Shown here: in pieces, positions 8,288-16,399 of the stretch
Layout of the letters: each line of letters begins with the position of its first letter
Position numbering within the stretch: position 1 is the stretch's first letter
Assembly (NCBI RefSeq): GCF_904848585.1
Contig: NZ_CAJHCR010000002.1
Location: forward strand, 248,001 to 312,000
DNA from: Paraburkholderia kirstenboschensis
GTDB taxonomy: Bacteria > Pseudomonadota > Gammaproteobacteria > Burkholderiales > Burkholderiaceae
DNA: 64,000 nt
Direction of reading: 5' to 3'
The notes under the pieces: generated by a model
What the model was told of the DNA's origin: nothing
Databases searched by the model: none
The model's input: the letters and a program-made list of their open reading frames with translations, nothing else
Position numbers and translations under genes: made by a program

Positions 8288-10021
8288 GTGCTCTCATTCC
8301 TGCTGAAGCTGCGCACCCGCGCCCATGACCTTTTCCGTCTCTCGGACGCCCATACGATGCTGGTCTGGTCCGTGGTCGTAGGCGTCGCGGGCGCCTTTGC
8401 GACGATCGCGTTTCGCCAGGGCATCGAGTTGCTGCAACTGTTGGTGGCCGGCAAGTCCGGCAGCTTCGTGGAAATGGCGCGCAGCCTGCCGTGGACGGTG
8501 CGGATCTGGCTGCCGGCGGCGGGCGGGCTCGTAGCCGGTTTCCTGCTGCTGATCGCCCAGCGTCACGCCGACAAATGCAATCACGTGGACTACATGGAGG
8601 CGGTGGCGATCGGCGACGGCGTCGTGCCCGTGAAGCTGAGCCTGTGGCGCAGCCTCTCGTCGCTGTTCACGATCTCGAGCGGCGGTTCGATTGGCCGTGA
8701 AGGTCCGATGGTGCAGCTTGCCGCGCTCGCCGCCTCGCTGATCGGACGCTGGGTCCACTTCGATCCGCCGAGGCTGCGCCTGCTGGTCGCGTGCGGCGCG
8801 GCGGCGGGCATTACATCGGCGTATAACGCGCCGATCGCAGGCGCATTCTTCGTCACCGAAATCGTGCTCGGCTCCATCGCGATGGAGAGCTTCGGGCCGG
8901 TGGTGGTCGCGGCCGTCGTCGCCAATATCACCATGCGCGAATTCGCTGGTTACAAGCCGCCGTACGAAATGCCGGTGTTTCCGCCGGTGGCGGGCATCGA
9001 AGTGCTACTGTTCGTCGCGCTCGGTCTGCTGTGCGGCGCGGCGGCGCCGCAGTTTTTGCGGCTGCTCGACGGCTCGAAGGCATTGTTTCGCAAGCTGCCG
9101 TTGCCGCTGCCCGCCCGGCTCGCGCTTGGCGGACTCGTCGTCGGCATTCTGTCGGTCTGGACACCGGAGGTGTGGGGCAATGGCTACAGCGTCGTCAACT
9201 CCGTGCTGCACTCGCCGTGGACGTGGACCGCGCTCGTCGTCGTGCTGGTGTTCAAGCTGGTGGCAACGGCGGCCACCGCGGGCTCCGGCGCCGTAGGCGG
9301 GGTGTTCACGCCGACGCTTTTCGTCGGCGCGGTGGTCGGCTCGCTATTCGGCCAGGGCATGCACGCGCTGTGGCCGCACGGCACCTCGGCGCCGTTCGCC
9401 TATGCGATGGTCGGCATGGGCGCATTCCTCGCCGGCGCCACGCAGGCGCCGCTGATGGCGATCCTGATGATCTTCGAGATGACGCTCAGCTACCAGGTCG
9501 TGCTGCCGCTGATGCTGTCGTGCGTCGTTGCGTATTTCGTGTCGCGCGCGATCGGCAAGACGTCGATGTATGAAATCACGCTGCGCCGCAATCAGGAAGA
9601 ACTGGAACGCACCCGCCTGCGCGCCACGCAGATGCGCGAGCTGATCCGTCCCGCGCAAACCGTCGTGCCGCCGAATGCGACCGTGCACGACATGACGCGC
9701 GTGTTCCTCGAATATCCGGTGAAGTATCTGTATGTGGCCAACGAATCCGGTGCGTTTCTCGGCGTGGTCGCATTGAAGGACATCACCTCCGATCTGCTCG
9801 ACAAGCGCGATACCTCGACACGAACGGCCGCTGACTATCTTCAGCCGCATTTCGACGTGCTCACGCCGGACATGCCGCTCGGCGTCGCGCTGCAGCACTT
9901 CATGGCTTTCCAGGGCGAGCGGCTGCCGGTCGTCGAAAGCGCCGCGCATCCTCGCCTCGCGGGCGTGGTCTATAAAACGTCGCTGCTCGACGCGTATTTC
10001 CGAATGAATCCGACGCACTGA
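8288..10021 (+). CDS. clcB: ClC-type chloride channel/antiporter with C-terminal CBS pair
   Basis: A 577-residue ClC protein. The gating-glutamate motif GREGP is present at about residue 138 and the later selectivity segment as GAVGGVFTP near residue 340, so it retains the Glu expected for gating or H+/Cl- exchange. Residues about 440-575 hold two CBS domains (VPPNATVHDM.. and VLTPDMPLGVAL..), a cytoplasmic regulatory module that many bacterial ClC proteins lack. The start is a GTG at 8288; no clear ribosome site is visible, so the start is less secure. clcB is used as a family label. Confidence 0.85.
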   Translation: MLSFLLKLRTRAHDLFRLSDAHTMLVWSVVVGVAGAFATIAFRQGIELLQLLVAGKSGSFVEMARSLPWTVRIWLPAAGGLVAGFLLLIAQRHADKCNHVDYMEAVAIGDGVVPVKLSLWRSLSSLFTISSGGSIGREGPMVQLAALAASLIGRWVHFDPPRLRLLVACGAAAGITSAYNAPIAGAFFVTEIVLGSIAMESFGPVVVAAVVANITMREFAGYKPPYEMPVFPPVAGIEVLLFVALGLLCGAAAPQFLRLLDGSKALFRKLPLPLPARLALGGLVVGILSVWTPEVWGNGYSVVNSVLHSPWTWTALVVVLVFKLVATAATAGSGAVGGVFTPTLFVGAVVGSLFGQGMHALWPHGTSAPFAYAMVGMGAFLAGATQAPLMAILMIFEMTLSYQVVLPLMLSCVVAYFVSRAIGKTSMYEITLRRNQEELERTRLRATQMRELIRPAQTVVPPNATVHDMTRVFLEYPVKYLYVANESGAFLGVVALKDITSDLLDKRDTSTRTAADYLQPHFDVLTPDMPLGVALQHFMAFQGERLPVVESAAHPRLAGVVYKTSLLDAYFRMNPTH

Positions 10022-10169
10022 AGCCGGTCGGCCCGGGCACGGCGCGCGTGTCGCGCCATGCAAAGCACGGCAGATTCTCTACAATGGGAAGACGCTGCGG
10101 CCACGCGCAGCAGTGCGGGTTACGCGAGGACGGGCGCGCCGGGACGCCCGCCATCCGATCGGAGCGAAG

Positions 10170-11507
10170 ATGAGCGAACCGTCCCTCGATGCCGTACGTC
10201 GCGACCAGGCGGGCTGGATTTTCCTGCATATCGAAGGCGAGCCGTACGATCGCGGCGAACAGCACGGCCAGTTGCTGGCCGCGGAAATTCGCAACGCGAT
10301 CCGAACCGCCCGCTACCTCGCGAAGTGGGACACCGGAGAAGATTTCGACACCTTCGTCGAAGCCGCCGTCTCCCAGTTCGCCAACAAGCTCGACACCGAA
10401 TTCGCCGACGAAATCCAGGGCATCGCCGACGGCGCACAGTTGCCGTTCGCCGAAGTGCTGGCGTGGAACGGCTACATGGATCTGCTCCAAAGCTGGTGGC
10501 CCGCGCACGCGGCCGAGCAGAAACCGAGCCTCGGCCTCAAACCGTGGCGCGGCCGGCGCGGACATCATTGCAGCGCGTTTATCGCAACGGGCAATGCGAC
10601 GCGCGACGGCCGCATCGTGATGGCGCACAACTCATGGGACCGGTATGCCGCCGGCGACGCGTTCAACGTCGTGTTCGACATCGTGCCGGATCAGGGCAAC
10701 CGGATTCTCATGCAGGGCGTGCCGGGCTGCATTTCGAGCCTCACCGACTTCTGGGTGACGGCTGCCGGATTAATGGTGACCGAAACCACCATCTCGAACT
10801 TCGTCGGCTACAACGCGGCGGGCGCGCCCGAGTTCTACCGCTCGCGGCGGGCGTCGCAGTACGCGAACAGCATCGGCGAGTGGTGCGAGATGTTTTCGAT
10901 TGCTAACAACGGCGGCTACGCGAACAGCTGGCTGCTGGGCGACACGAAGACCGGCGAGATCGCTCGCTACGAACTGGGGCTGCACTATTCCGGCTTCGAA
11001 AGCACAAGGAACGGTTTCTACAGCGGCTACAACACGGCGACCGATCTGAAGATCCGCAATCAGGAATGCATCGGCGAAGGCGAGGACTATACGGACGTGC
11101 GCAAGAATGGCGCGCGGCGCCTGCGCTTTATGCAGCTGGAGGAAATGCACCGCGGCAAAATCGACGTGGAACTCGCCAGGACGATGATCGCGGATCATCA
11201 CGACGTCTATCTGGATCGCAGCGACAACCCCTGTTCGCGCACGATCTGCGGTCATCTCGAACTGGACGACGCGCGCTTTGGCGGCTCGGATCACGGGCCT
11301 TTCAACCCGTGGGGCGCGAACGACGGCAAAGTGGTCGACAGCGAGATGGCGCGGGAAATGGCGTTCGCCGCGCGCTGGGGTCATCCGTGCGGGCGGCCGT
11401 TCGACGCCCAGGCGTTCATGAAACGGCATCCGCAGTGGAACTGGCTGAATGGCTATATGCGGGACCGGCCGTCATGGCCGTGGACGCGCTTCGAGGTGTT
11501 GCGCTAG
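10170..11507 (+). CDS. C45-type autoproteolytic acyltransferase/hydrolase (phospholipase-B-like)
   Basis: A 445-residue protein resembling the acyl-CoA:isopenicillin N acyltransferase / peptidase C45 group of Ntn hydrolases. The putative nucleophile is Cys134 in GHHCSAFIATG; in the family, autocleavage just before this Cys frees it as the N-terminal catalytic residue. Supporting motifs are RIVMAHNSWD and NNGGYANSWLLGDTKTGEIARYELG (residues about 250-275). The N-terminal EPYDRGEQHGQLL is a common C45 feature. The ATG at 10170 follows GGAGCGA. No signal peptide. Substrate is unknown; neighbours give no hint. Confidence 0.75.
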   Translation: MSEPSLDAVRRDQAGWIFLHIEGEPYDRGEQHGQLLAAEIRNAIRTARYLAKWDTGEDFDTFVEAAVSQFANKLDTEFADEIQGIADGAQLPFAEVLAWNGYMDLLQSWWPAHAAEQKPSLGLKPWRGRRGHHCSAFIATGNATRDGRIVMAHNSWDRYAAGDAFNVVFDIVPDQGNRILMQGVPGCISSLTDFWVTAAGLMVTETTISNFVGYNAAGAPEFYRSRRASQYANSIGEWCEMFSIANNGGYANSWLLGDTKTGEIARYELGLHYSGFESTRNGFYSGYNTATDLKIRNQECIGEGEDYTDVRKNGARRLRFMQLEEMHRGKIDVELARTMIADHHDVYLDRSDNPCSRTICGHLELDDARFGGSDHGPFNPWGANDGKVVDSEMAREMAFAARWGHPCGRPFDAQAFMKRHPQWNWLNGYMRDRPSWPWTRFEVLR

Positions 11508-11746
11508 CTGGGGCGCGGGTTGGGAGCCTTGGGCCGAATCCGCAATCGGGCTGCCATTCCCGCGCCATCATCGGCGATCTACAATGAGTGGTCACGAAGC
11601 GCGCGTTGCAGGATTTGCGCGTCGTGCATGACGAAAGCGCGCGGTCGGCAAGCCCGGCCCATGCGCGGCTTGCGCCTTCCTTTCGACGCGTGGTCGGCAC
11701 AGCAATTGCTCAACCGTTAGCGCCGCATGAGCTTAGGAGGTCGGGC

Positions 11747-12001
11747 ATGAAAACCTCGACACTGTTGACCATGGTGACGCTGTCCGCTTCGTGCTTTGCC
11801 GCGCCGGTTCATACGGCGCAGGACGGCACGACCGCGAACGCCCTTGCCGAAAGCGCCAACGCCGCGCCAGTCGCCCCCCCGGCGCCGGAGGTGGCGGTCA
11901 CGGACCAGAATCGTCCACAGGAATGGCAGCATATCGTCTTGCCGAAGTCGCGACATCCCGAACGGGGCTTCGCGGCGCACAGCGAGCGGCTGCAGACCTG
12001 A
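11747..12001 (+). CDS. Small secreted protein of unknown function
   Basis: An 84-residue product with an N-terminal signal peptide (MKTSTLLTMVTLSASCFA) and an Ala/Pro-rich mature part ending in IVLPKSRHPERGFAAHSERL. The start is well supported by TAGGAGGT seven bases before the ATG. No family was recognised. It could be periplasmic, or a lipoprotein-like peptide anchored at Cys16, although SASC is not an ideal lipobox. Confidence 0.55.
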   Translation: MKTSTLLTMVTLSASCFAAPVHTAQDGTTANALAESANAAPVAPPAPEVAVTDQNRPQEWQHIVLPKSRHPERGFAAHSERLQT

Positions 12002-12369
12002 CAGCGGCGCTTGTTGTGTGGCGGTTTCCGGTTGATCGTGAGGAACCGCGAAGAACCGTGACCAAGTGCGACCAGGCGGGACCCGGCGCGACTAAGCTCG
12101 ACTAGCGGCACTTGCCGGTCCTGCGCGACGGGCTCTGACAGCCTTCGAGCGCCTCGACGAGCGGCAACGAAGTCGGGACGAGGCGACGATTCCGGGTTTT
12201 GAAACAGCAACCAGCGGCAAGCAGCGGCAGTTACGCGCATTAGGCGCCAATGGGCGCCAATGGGCGCCGATCGAACGCCAATCAAGCGGCAACCGAGCGC
12301 CAACCAAACGGCCGCCAAACGACAACCAAGCGGCACCGATCCATCCCAACCGCACCAACAGGAGCTTGC
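12002..12369 (+). repeat. Intergenic region with degenerate GCGCCAA/CGGCAACC repeats
   Basis: No gene was recognised in these 368 bases. From about 12195 to 12345 the strand is built from imperfect iterations of about 10-11 bases (GCGCCAATGG twice in a row at 12245-12264, then GAACGCCAATCAAGCGGCAACCG and similar). The repeats stop just before the ribosome site AGGAG of the DUF2795 gene, so the array would lie in its 5' leader. Confidence 0.5.
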
Positions 12370-12600
12370 ATGACGACATCGTCTATCCCCGGGGAATCCA
12401 TCGACTTGCAGATCTCCGACGTGCTCAGCGACGTCCACTTCCCCGCCAACAAGGACGCTCTCGTCGACGCCGCGCGCGAAGCCGGCGCGAGCAACGAGGT
12501 CCTGTCAATGCTCGACGGCCTGCCCGAGCAGGATTACGCGGACGTCGCGTCGGTCACGCAACTGATCGGCGGCAATTACGGGCCGGGTCTGAGCGCGTGA
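12370..12600 (+). CDS. DUF2795 domain protein
   Basis: A 76-residue protein matching the DUF2795 pattern (ISDVLSDVHFPANKDALVDAAREAGAS, spanning residues about 16-42, then EVLSMLDGLPEQDYADVASV). The domain is thought to be a small helical fold similar to lipid- or DNA-associated low-pI proteins, but its function is unknown. The ATG at 12370 follows CAGGAGCTTGC. Its stop codon overlaps the GTG start of the next gene, which points to translational coupling. Confidence 0.8.
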   Translation: MTTSSIPGESIDLQISDVLSDVHFPANKDALVDAAREAGASNEVLSMLDGLPEQDYADVASVTQLIGGNYGPGLSA

Positions 12601-13523
12601 GCGAACATGCGGAGGCGCCCCGGCGCTTGCTCGCACCGCTGGAACAGCGTGGCGCGGACTGGATCTATCGCTCGCCGCAATCCAGCGGCACGGGCGGCAC
12701 GGCCGGCACGGGCGGCACCACGGGCCGCGGCGACATACACGGCGCAGGCGGCGTCGAGCGGATAGAAGCGTTTTTTCACGGCGCCGGTTACGCGATGCAC
12801 CGCCACGACACCTATGCGATCGGCCGCACGCTGGCCGGCGTGCAAAGCTTCCGCTATCGCGGCAGCCTGCGCCACAGTTTGCCCGGCGGCACGATGGTGC
12901 TGCATCCGGACGAACCGCACGACGGCCAGGCCGGCACCGGCGAGGGTTTTCGCTACCGCATGGTTTATGTCGACCCGGCTCTCTTCCAGCAGGCGCTCGG
13001 CGGCAAGCCCCTGCCCTTCGTGCACGGCGGCTTGTCGAACGACCCGCGTCTTTTCGCGGCCACGGAAAACCTGCTGCGCAGCATGGATCGCGCGATGGAC
13101 CCCCTCGAACAGGACGACGGGCTCTACGAACTGGCCACTGCGCTCGGCGCGGCAGCGGGCGCGCGGCCCGCGCGCCGCCCGGTGGATTACGCCGCTGCCC
13201 GCCGGGCGCGCGAGTATCTGCTGGCCTCGCTGGAACATACGGTGACGCTCGACGAACTCGCGGCGGCCGCGGGACGCGACCGCTGGAGCCTGTCGCATGA
13301 TTTCCGCGCGCTGTTCGGCACCAGCCCGCACCGTTACCTGACGATGCGGCGTCTCGATCTGGTGCGCCAACTCGCGCTGGCCGGCATGCCGCTCGCCGAC
13401 GCCTCCGCCGCGAGCGGCTTCTCCGATCAGAGTCATATGACGCGGCACTTCAAGCGCGCATGGGGCGTGGCGCCCGCACAGTGGCTCAAGATGCTCGGGA
13501 CTACATCGCCAGCCACACGCTAG
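12597..13523 (+). CDS. AraC-family transcriptional regulator
   Basis: A 308-residue AraC regulator: N-terminal cupin-like sensing domain (ERIEAFFHGAGYAMHRHDTY, HxH at about residue 64) and C-terminal double HTH (TLDELAAAAGRDRWSLSHDF; then LADASAASGFSDQSHMTRHF). The GTG start at 12597 overlaps the TGA of the upstream DUF2795 gene. An unusual Gly/Thr-rich stretch at residues about 30-43 is encoded by a 9-bp tandem repeat. No in-frame ATG fits before the sensing domain. Confidence 0.8.
   Translation: MSEHAEAPRRLLAPLEQRGADWIYRSPQSSGTGGTAGTGGTTGRGDIHGAGGVERIEAFFHGAGYAMHRHDTYAIGRTLAGVQSFRYRGSLRHSLPGGTMVLHPDEPHDGQAGTGEGFRYRMVYVDPALFQQALGGKPLPFVHGGLSNDPRLFAATENLLRSMDRAMDPLEQDDGLYELATALGAAAGARPARRPVDYAAARRAREYLLASLEHTVTLDELAAAAGRDRWSLSHDFRALFGTSPHRYLTMRRLDLVRQLALAGMPLADASAASGFSDQSHMTRHFKRAWGVAPAQWLKMLGTTSPATR
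12687..12722 (+). repeat. Four imperfect 9-bp tandem repeats inside the araC-type gene
   Basis: Units GGCACGGGC, GGCACGGCC, GGCACGGGC and GGCACCACG encode the Gly-Thr-Gly run. Unit length is a multiple of three, so copy-number change would lengthen or shorten the linker without frameshift. Confidence 0.6.
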
Positions 13524-13639
13524 GCGCGAAAGCGCCGCGTTTCGCGCGCGGCGCCCGCCCACAAACGTTCAAGACCACCGGCATCTCGCGCAGTACGCTC
13601 TTTCCAGAGACGTCAATCATCTTGGAGAAGGAGTACAGC

Positions 13640-14029
13640 ATGTCGGATATTCAGGCCCCACAGCAAACCTACCGCTCGATCAATTTCGCTGAAAAGCTCG
13701 CGTTGTTCAGCGATCAGTGGCAAGCGCGGGTCGTCGCGGAGATGAACGACTACCAGTTCAAGGTCGTGCGCATCGAGGGTGATTTCATGTGGCACCAGCA
13801 CGCGGACACGGACGAAACCTTCATCGTGCTCGACGGCCAGTTGCGCATCGACATGCGCGATGGCTTCGTGATGCTGTCGGCGGGCGAAATGTTCGTCGTG
13901 CCGAAAGGCACCGAGCACAAGCCGTTCGCCGAACGCGAGGTCAAGCTGCTGCTGATCGAGCCTCGCGGCGTCAAAAATACCGGCGACGAAACCAACGAAC
14001 GCACGGCCGCCAACGACCTGTGGATTTAA
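13640..14029 (+). CDS. Cupin-domain protein
   Basis: A 129-residue single-domain cupin. The metal-site motif 1 is WHQHADTDETFIVLDG (His, His, Glu) and motif 2 is VVPKGTEHKPFA, so all usual ligands are present. Such small cupins are often dioxygenases, isomerases or binding proteins; nothing here fixes the substrate. The ATG at 13640 follows GGAGAAGGAG. The gene is convergent with the next LysR gene, with only 13 bases between the stops. Confidence 0.8.
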   Translation: MSDIQAPQQTYRSINFAEKLALFSDQWQARVVAEMNDYQFKVVRIEGDFMWHQHADTDETFIVLDGQLRIDMRDGFVMLSAGEMFVVPKGTEHKPFAEREVKLLLIEPRGVKNTGDETNERTAANDLWI

Positions 14030-14042
14030 CGGCGAGCCGCCG

Positions 14043-15056
14043 CTATGCAGGCAATGGCGCAGACAGCGGCGCCTTCGCGGCCGGGCGCGGCCACGGCTGA
14101 CAGACCGCCGAACCGGCAATCGGGCGCGCGGGCTTCGCGCGTCGCGAATCGCGCGCGGGCGCCGTCGCATCCGACTGGAAATGCTCGACGAGGTGATCGA
14201 CGAAAGTGCGCACCTTAGCGGGCAAGTGCAGGCGGCTTGGATAAGCGATCGTGATTTCGATCTCCGGCAGACGGTAGTCGCCGAGCAGTTCGACGAGCCG
14301 TCCGAACGCGAGGTCGCGCCCGATCAGATAGCTCGGCAAAATCGCGACGCCCATGCCGAGCAGCGCGAACTGCCGCAGCATTTCGCTATTGTTCGCGGCA
14401 ATCGCGTTCGCGGGCCTCACGCGGACGAGCCCTTCCGGCCCGCTGAACACACGCTCCTCGCCGCCCTGCTCGGGCGGCCGGCTCAGGCAAGGATGACCCA
14501 GCAGATCTTCCGGCCGCGTCGGCGTGCCGTGCTGGGCGAGGTACGCAGGCGTCGCGCAGACCGTCAGCTGACAGGTGGTCAGCCGCCGCGTGACGATGCT
14601 CGCGCTGCGCACCGGGCGCCCGGCCAGAATGCCGACATCGAAGCCTTCTTCGACCAGATCGGCGTGACGGTCGGCGAGCGTCACGTCGGGCACCACCTCG
14701 GGATAGCGCGCGGCGTACGACTGGACCGCCGGCGCGAGGCTCTGCAGACCGAAGACTACCGGCGCGACGATGCGCAGCGTGCCGACCGGTTCGTGATGAC
14801 GCGCCACCACCATCTGCTCGACGCCGTCGAGGTCATCGAGAATGTGGCGCACGCGCTCCAGATAAGTCGTGCCCGATTCGGTCAGCGAAAGACGACGAGT
14901 GGTGCGATTCAGCAGGCGGGTGCCAAGGCGCGCCTCCAGATCCGCCACATGGCGGGTGACGACAGCGGTGGAAACATCCAACGCGCCCGCCGCGCGAACG
15001 AAACTGCCGAGGTCCGCCACCTTGACGAACACGCGCATCGACTGCAATTGATTCAT
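14043..15056 (-). CDS. LysR-family transcriptional regulator
   Basis: A 337-residue LysR regulator of the DsdC/AaeR-like group (MRVFVKVADLGSFVRAAGAL, then DVSTAVVTRHVADLEARLGT). The substrate-binding domain ends near residue 300, and about 35 residues of basic, Pro/Ala-rich tail follow (PARPIAGSAVCQPWPRP), which is longer than usual. No divergent gene lies next to it in the window, so its target is unknown. Confidence 0.87.
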   Translation of the reverse strand: MNQLQSMRVFVKVADLGSFVRAAGALDVSTAVVTRHVADLEARLGTRLLNRTTRRLSLTESGTTYLERVRHILDDLDGVEQMVVARHHEPVGTLRIVAPVVFGLQSLAPAVQSYAARYPEVVPDVTLADRHADLVEEGFDVGILAGRPVRSASIVTRRLTTCQLTVCATPAYLAQHGTPTRPEDLLGHPCLSRPPEQGGEERVFSGPEGLVRVRPANAIAANNSEMLRQFALLGMGVAILPSYLIGRDLAFGRLVELLGDYRLPEIEITIAYPSRLHLPAKVRTFVDHLVEHFQSDATAPARDSRRAKPARPIAGSAVCQPWPRPAAKAPLSAPLPA

Positions 15057-15329
15057 GGGACGACTCCTGCCTCGAGATGCCGGGCCGGCGCAGCGTTGCC
15101 GCCTGTATCACCCCGCGCGGCAAGGCTCGCGCGGATTTGCCCAACGAATCGATTGTATCGACCCGACCTGTCCCAACCCTGACCTGCACATGACAATCGC
15201 GTCAGCTTTACCGATGCGCGCGCACCACTGTTTCACGCATTATTGCGGGTTTTGGCTAGGTAGAAACCCTTAGTCACTGGTAAGATGGCGACCGGAAGAA
15301 ATTCATCGCTATACCGCTAGCCAACTGCC

Positions 15330-15542
15330 ATGCCACATCGTTTCCAACTTTTCGAAAAAATTGCGTTTTCTTTGGTCTGCTGGTCCGCCGCGGCCTGCTC
15401 GGCTTTCATCGCTTATGAGCGCTGTCCGGATATACAGGTCGTCCTGCATGCGGGCGAGGAAGTTTTGCGCTACAGCGGCGAGTATTCGTTCGTGTGCGCG
15501 AGCCCGGTCGCCGATAGCTGCACGCAACTCGCGACGAACTGA
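15330..15542 (+). CDS. Possible small membrane-anchored protein
   Basis: A 70-residue reading frame with one hydrophobic segment (FSLVCWSAAACSAFIAY) and a short polar tail containing Cys residues. There is no good ribosome binding site before the ATG, and no family is recognised. It fills an otherwise empty 540-bp gap. It may not be a real gene. Confidence 0.3.
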   Translation: MPHRFQLFEKIAFSLVCWSAAACSAFIAYERCPDIQVVLHAGEEVLRYSGEYSFVCASPVADSCTQLATN

Positions 15543-15596
15543 TTCAGGCATCGTTGCCTTGGCGCGAGGGGTGGCCGGACCGGTCGCCCGTCGTCG

Positions 15597-16214
15597 TCAC
15601 GCGCTGCGTCCGAACACTACGCGCGAAAAGAATCCTGCCAGCACCGCTTCTGCCATTTCACTCGGCACATTCTGCGGATCGACGGTATAGAAGAACTGCA
15701 CACCGTCGCACAAACCCATCAGGCCCATGGCCAGCATCTCGGGCGGCAATAGCATCGGCGTGCCGACCCGCGCCGAAAATTCGCGGACATAGGCGGCCAG
15801 TTGTTCAAGCTTCTCGTGCAGGAATGCGTTGAAACGCAGCCTGAAGCGGCCGTCGCGCGCCGCAAGAAGCTTGGCCTCCACCCACAGCAAAAAGCATTTG
15901 TTCTCACGATGCAGGTTGCTGTAGTAGCGCATCACGCGCTCTTCCATCTCTTCCCGCGTGGCCGCGTTTTCGAAAATGGCCCGCAATCCCGCCTGCATGG
16001 TTTCGTGGTCGCGCCGCAGTAGCTCGAGAAACAGCTCGTTCTTGCTGCGGAAATTCGAATAAAACGCGCCACGCGTATAGCCTGCCGCCCCGGCAATGTC
16101 TTCGACACTCGCCGCGACAAAGCCCTTCTTCATAAAAATTGCTTGCGCAGCGTCGAGCAGACGCTGACGTGTCTGGTCTTTGCTTTGCTCGCGTGTCAAT
16201 CGTTGCCGTTTCAT
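15597..16214 (-). CDS. TetR/AcrR-family repressor of the adjacent RND efflux operon
   Basis: A 205-residue TetR regulator: HTH at residues about 12-60 (LLDAAQAIFMKKGFVAASVEDIAGAAGYTRGAFYSNF, shown as the parts AQAIFMKKGF and AGAAGYTRGAFYSNF) and a C-terminal ligand domain of the AcrR_C type. It is transcribed divergently from the efflux operon and is its likely local repressor, by analogy with AcrR and NalC-type systems. A dyad at 16264-16277 is a candidate operator. Confidence 0.87.
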   Translation of the reverse strand: MKRQRLTREQSKDQTRQRLLDAAQAIFMKKGFVAASVEDIAGAAGYTRGAFYSNFRSKNELFLELLRRDHETMQAGLRAIFENAATREEMEERVMRYYSNLHRENKCFLLWVEAKLLAARDGRFRLRFNAFLHEKLEQLAAYVREFSARVGTPMLLPPEMLAMGLMGLCDGVQFFYTVDPQNVPSEMAEAVLAGFFSRVVFGRSA

Positions 16215-16263
16215 GGGCGAGAGTCTAGCACCTAAAAGAATTCCAATTCATCTCCACATTCAG

Positions 16264-16277
16264 ATACAGGTGTGTAT
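16264..16277. promoter_or_regulatory. Dyad ATACA-GGTG-TGTAT, candidate TetR operator
   Basis: Perfect five-base arms located 50 bp upstream of the tetR start and directly before TAGAAT (16278-16283), a possible -10 for the efflux operon. Position between divergent genes supports an operator; binding is inferred. Confidence 0.45.
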
Positions 16278-16399
16278 TAGAATTCGCTTCATCATTGGAA
16301 GTCAGATTCGTATGCCATTTGCATGAACCGGCATGCGCTCTTCGCTGGCGAGCCGCTGCGGCTTGCCGTGTTCGTTCGCTGTCTCCTGTTGGGGTAATT

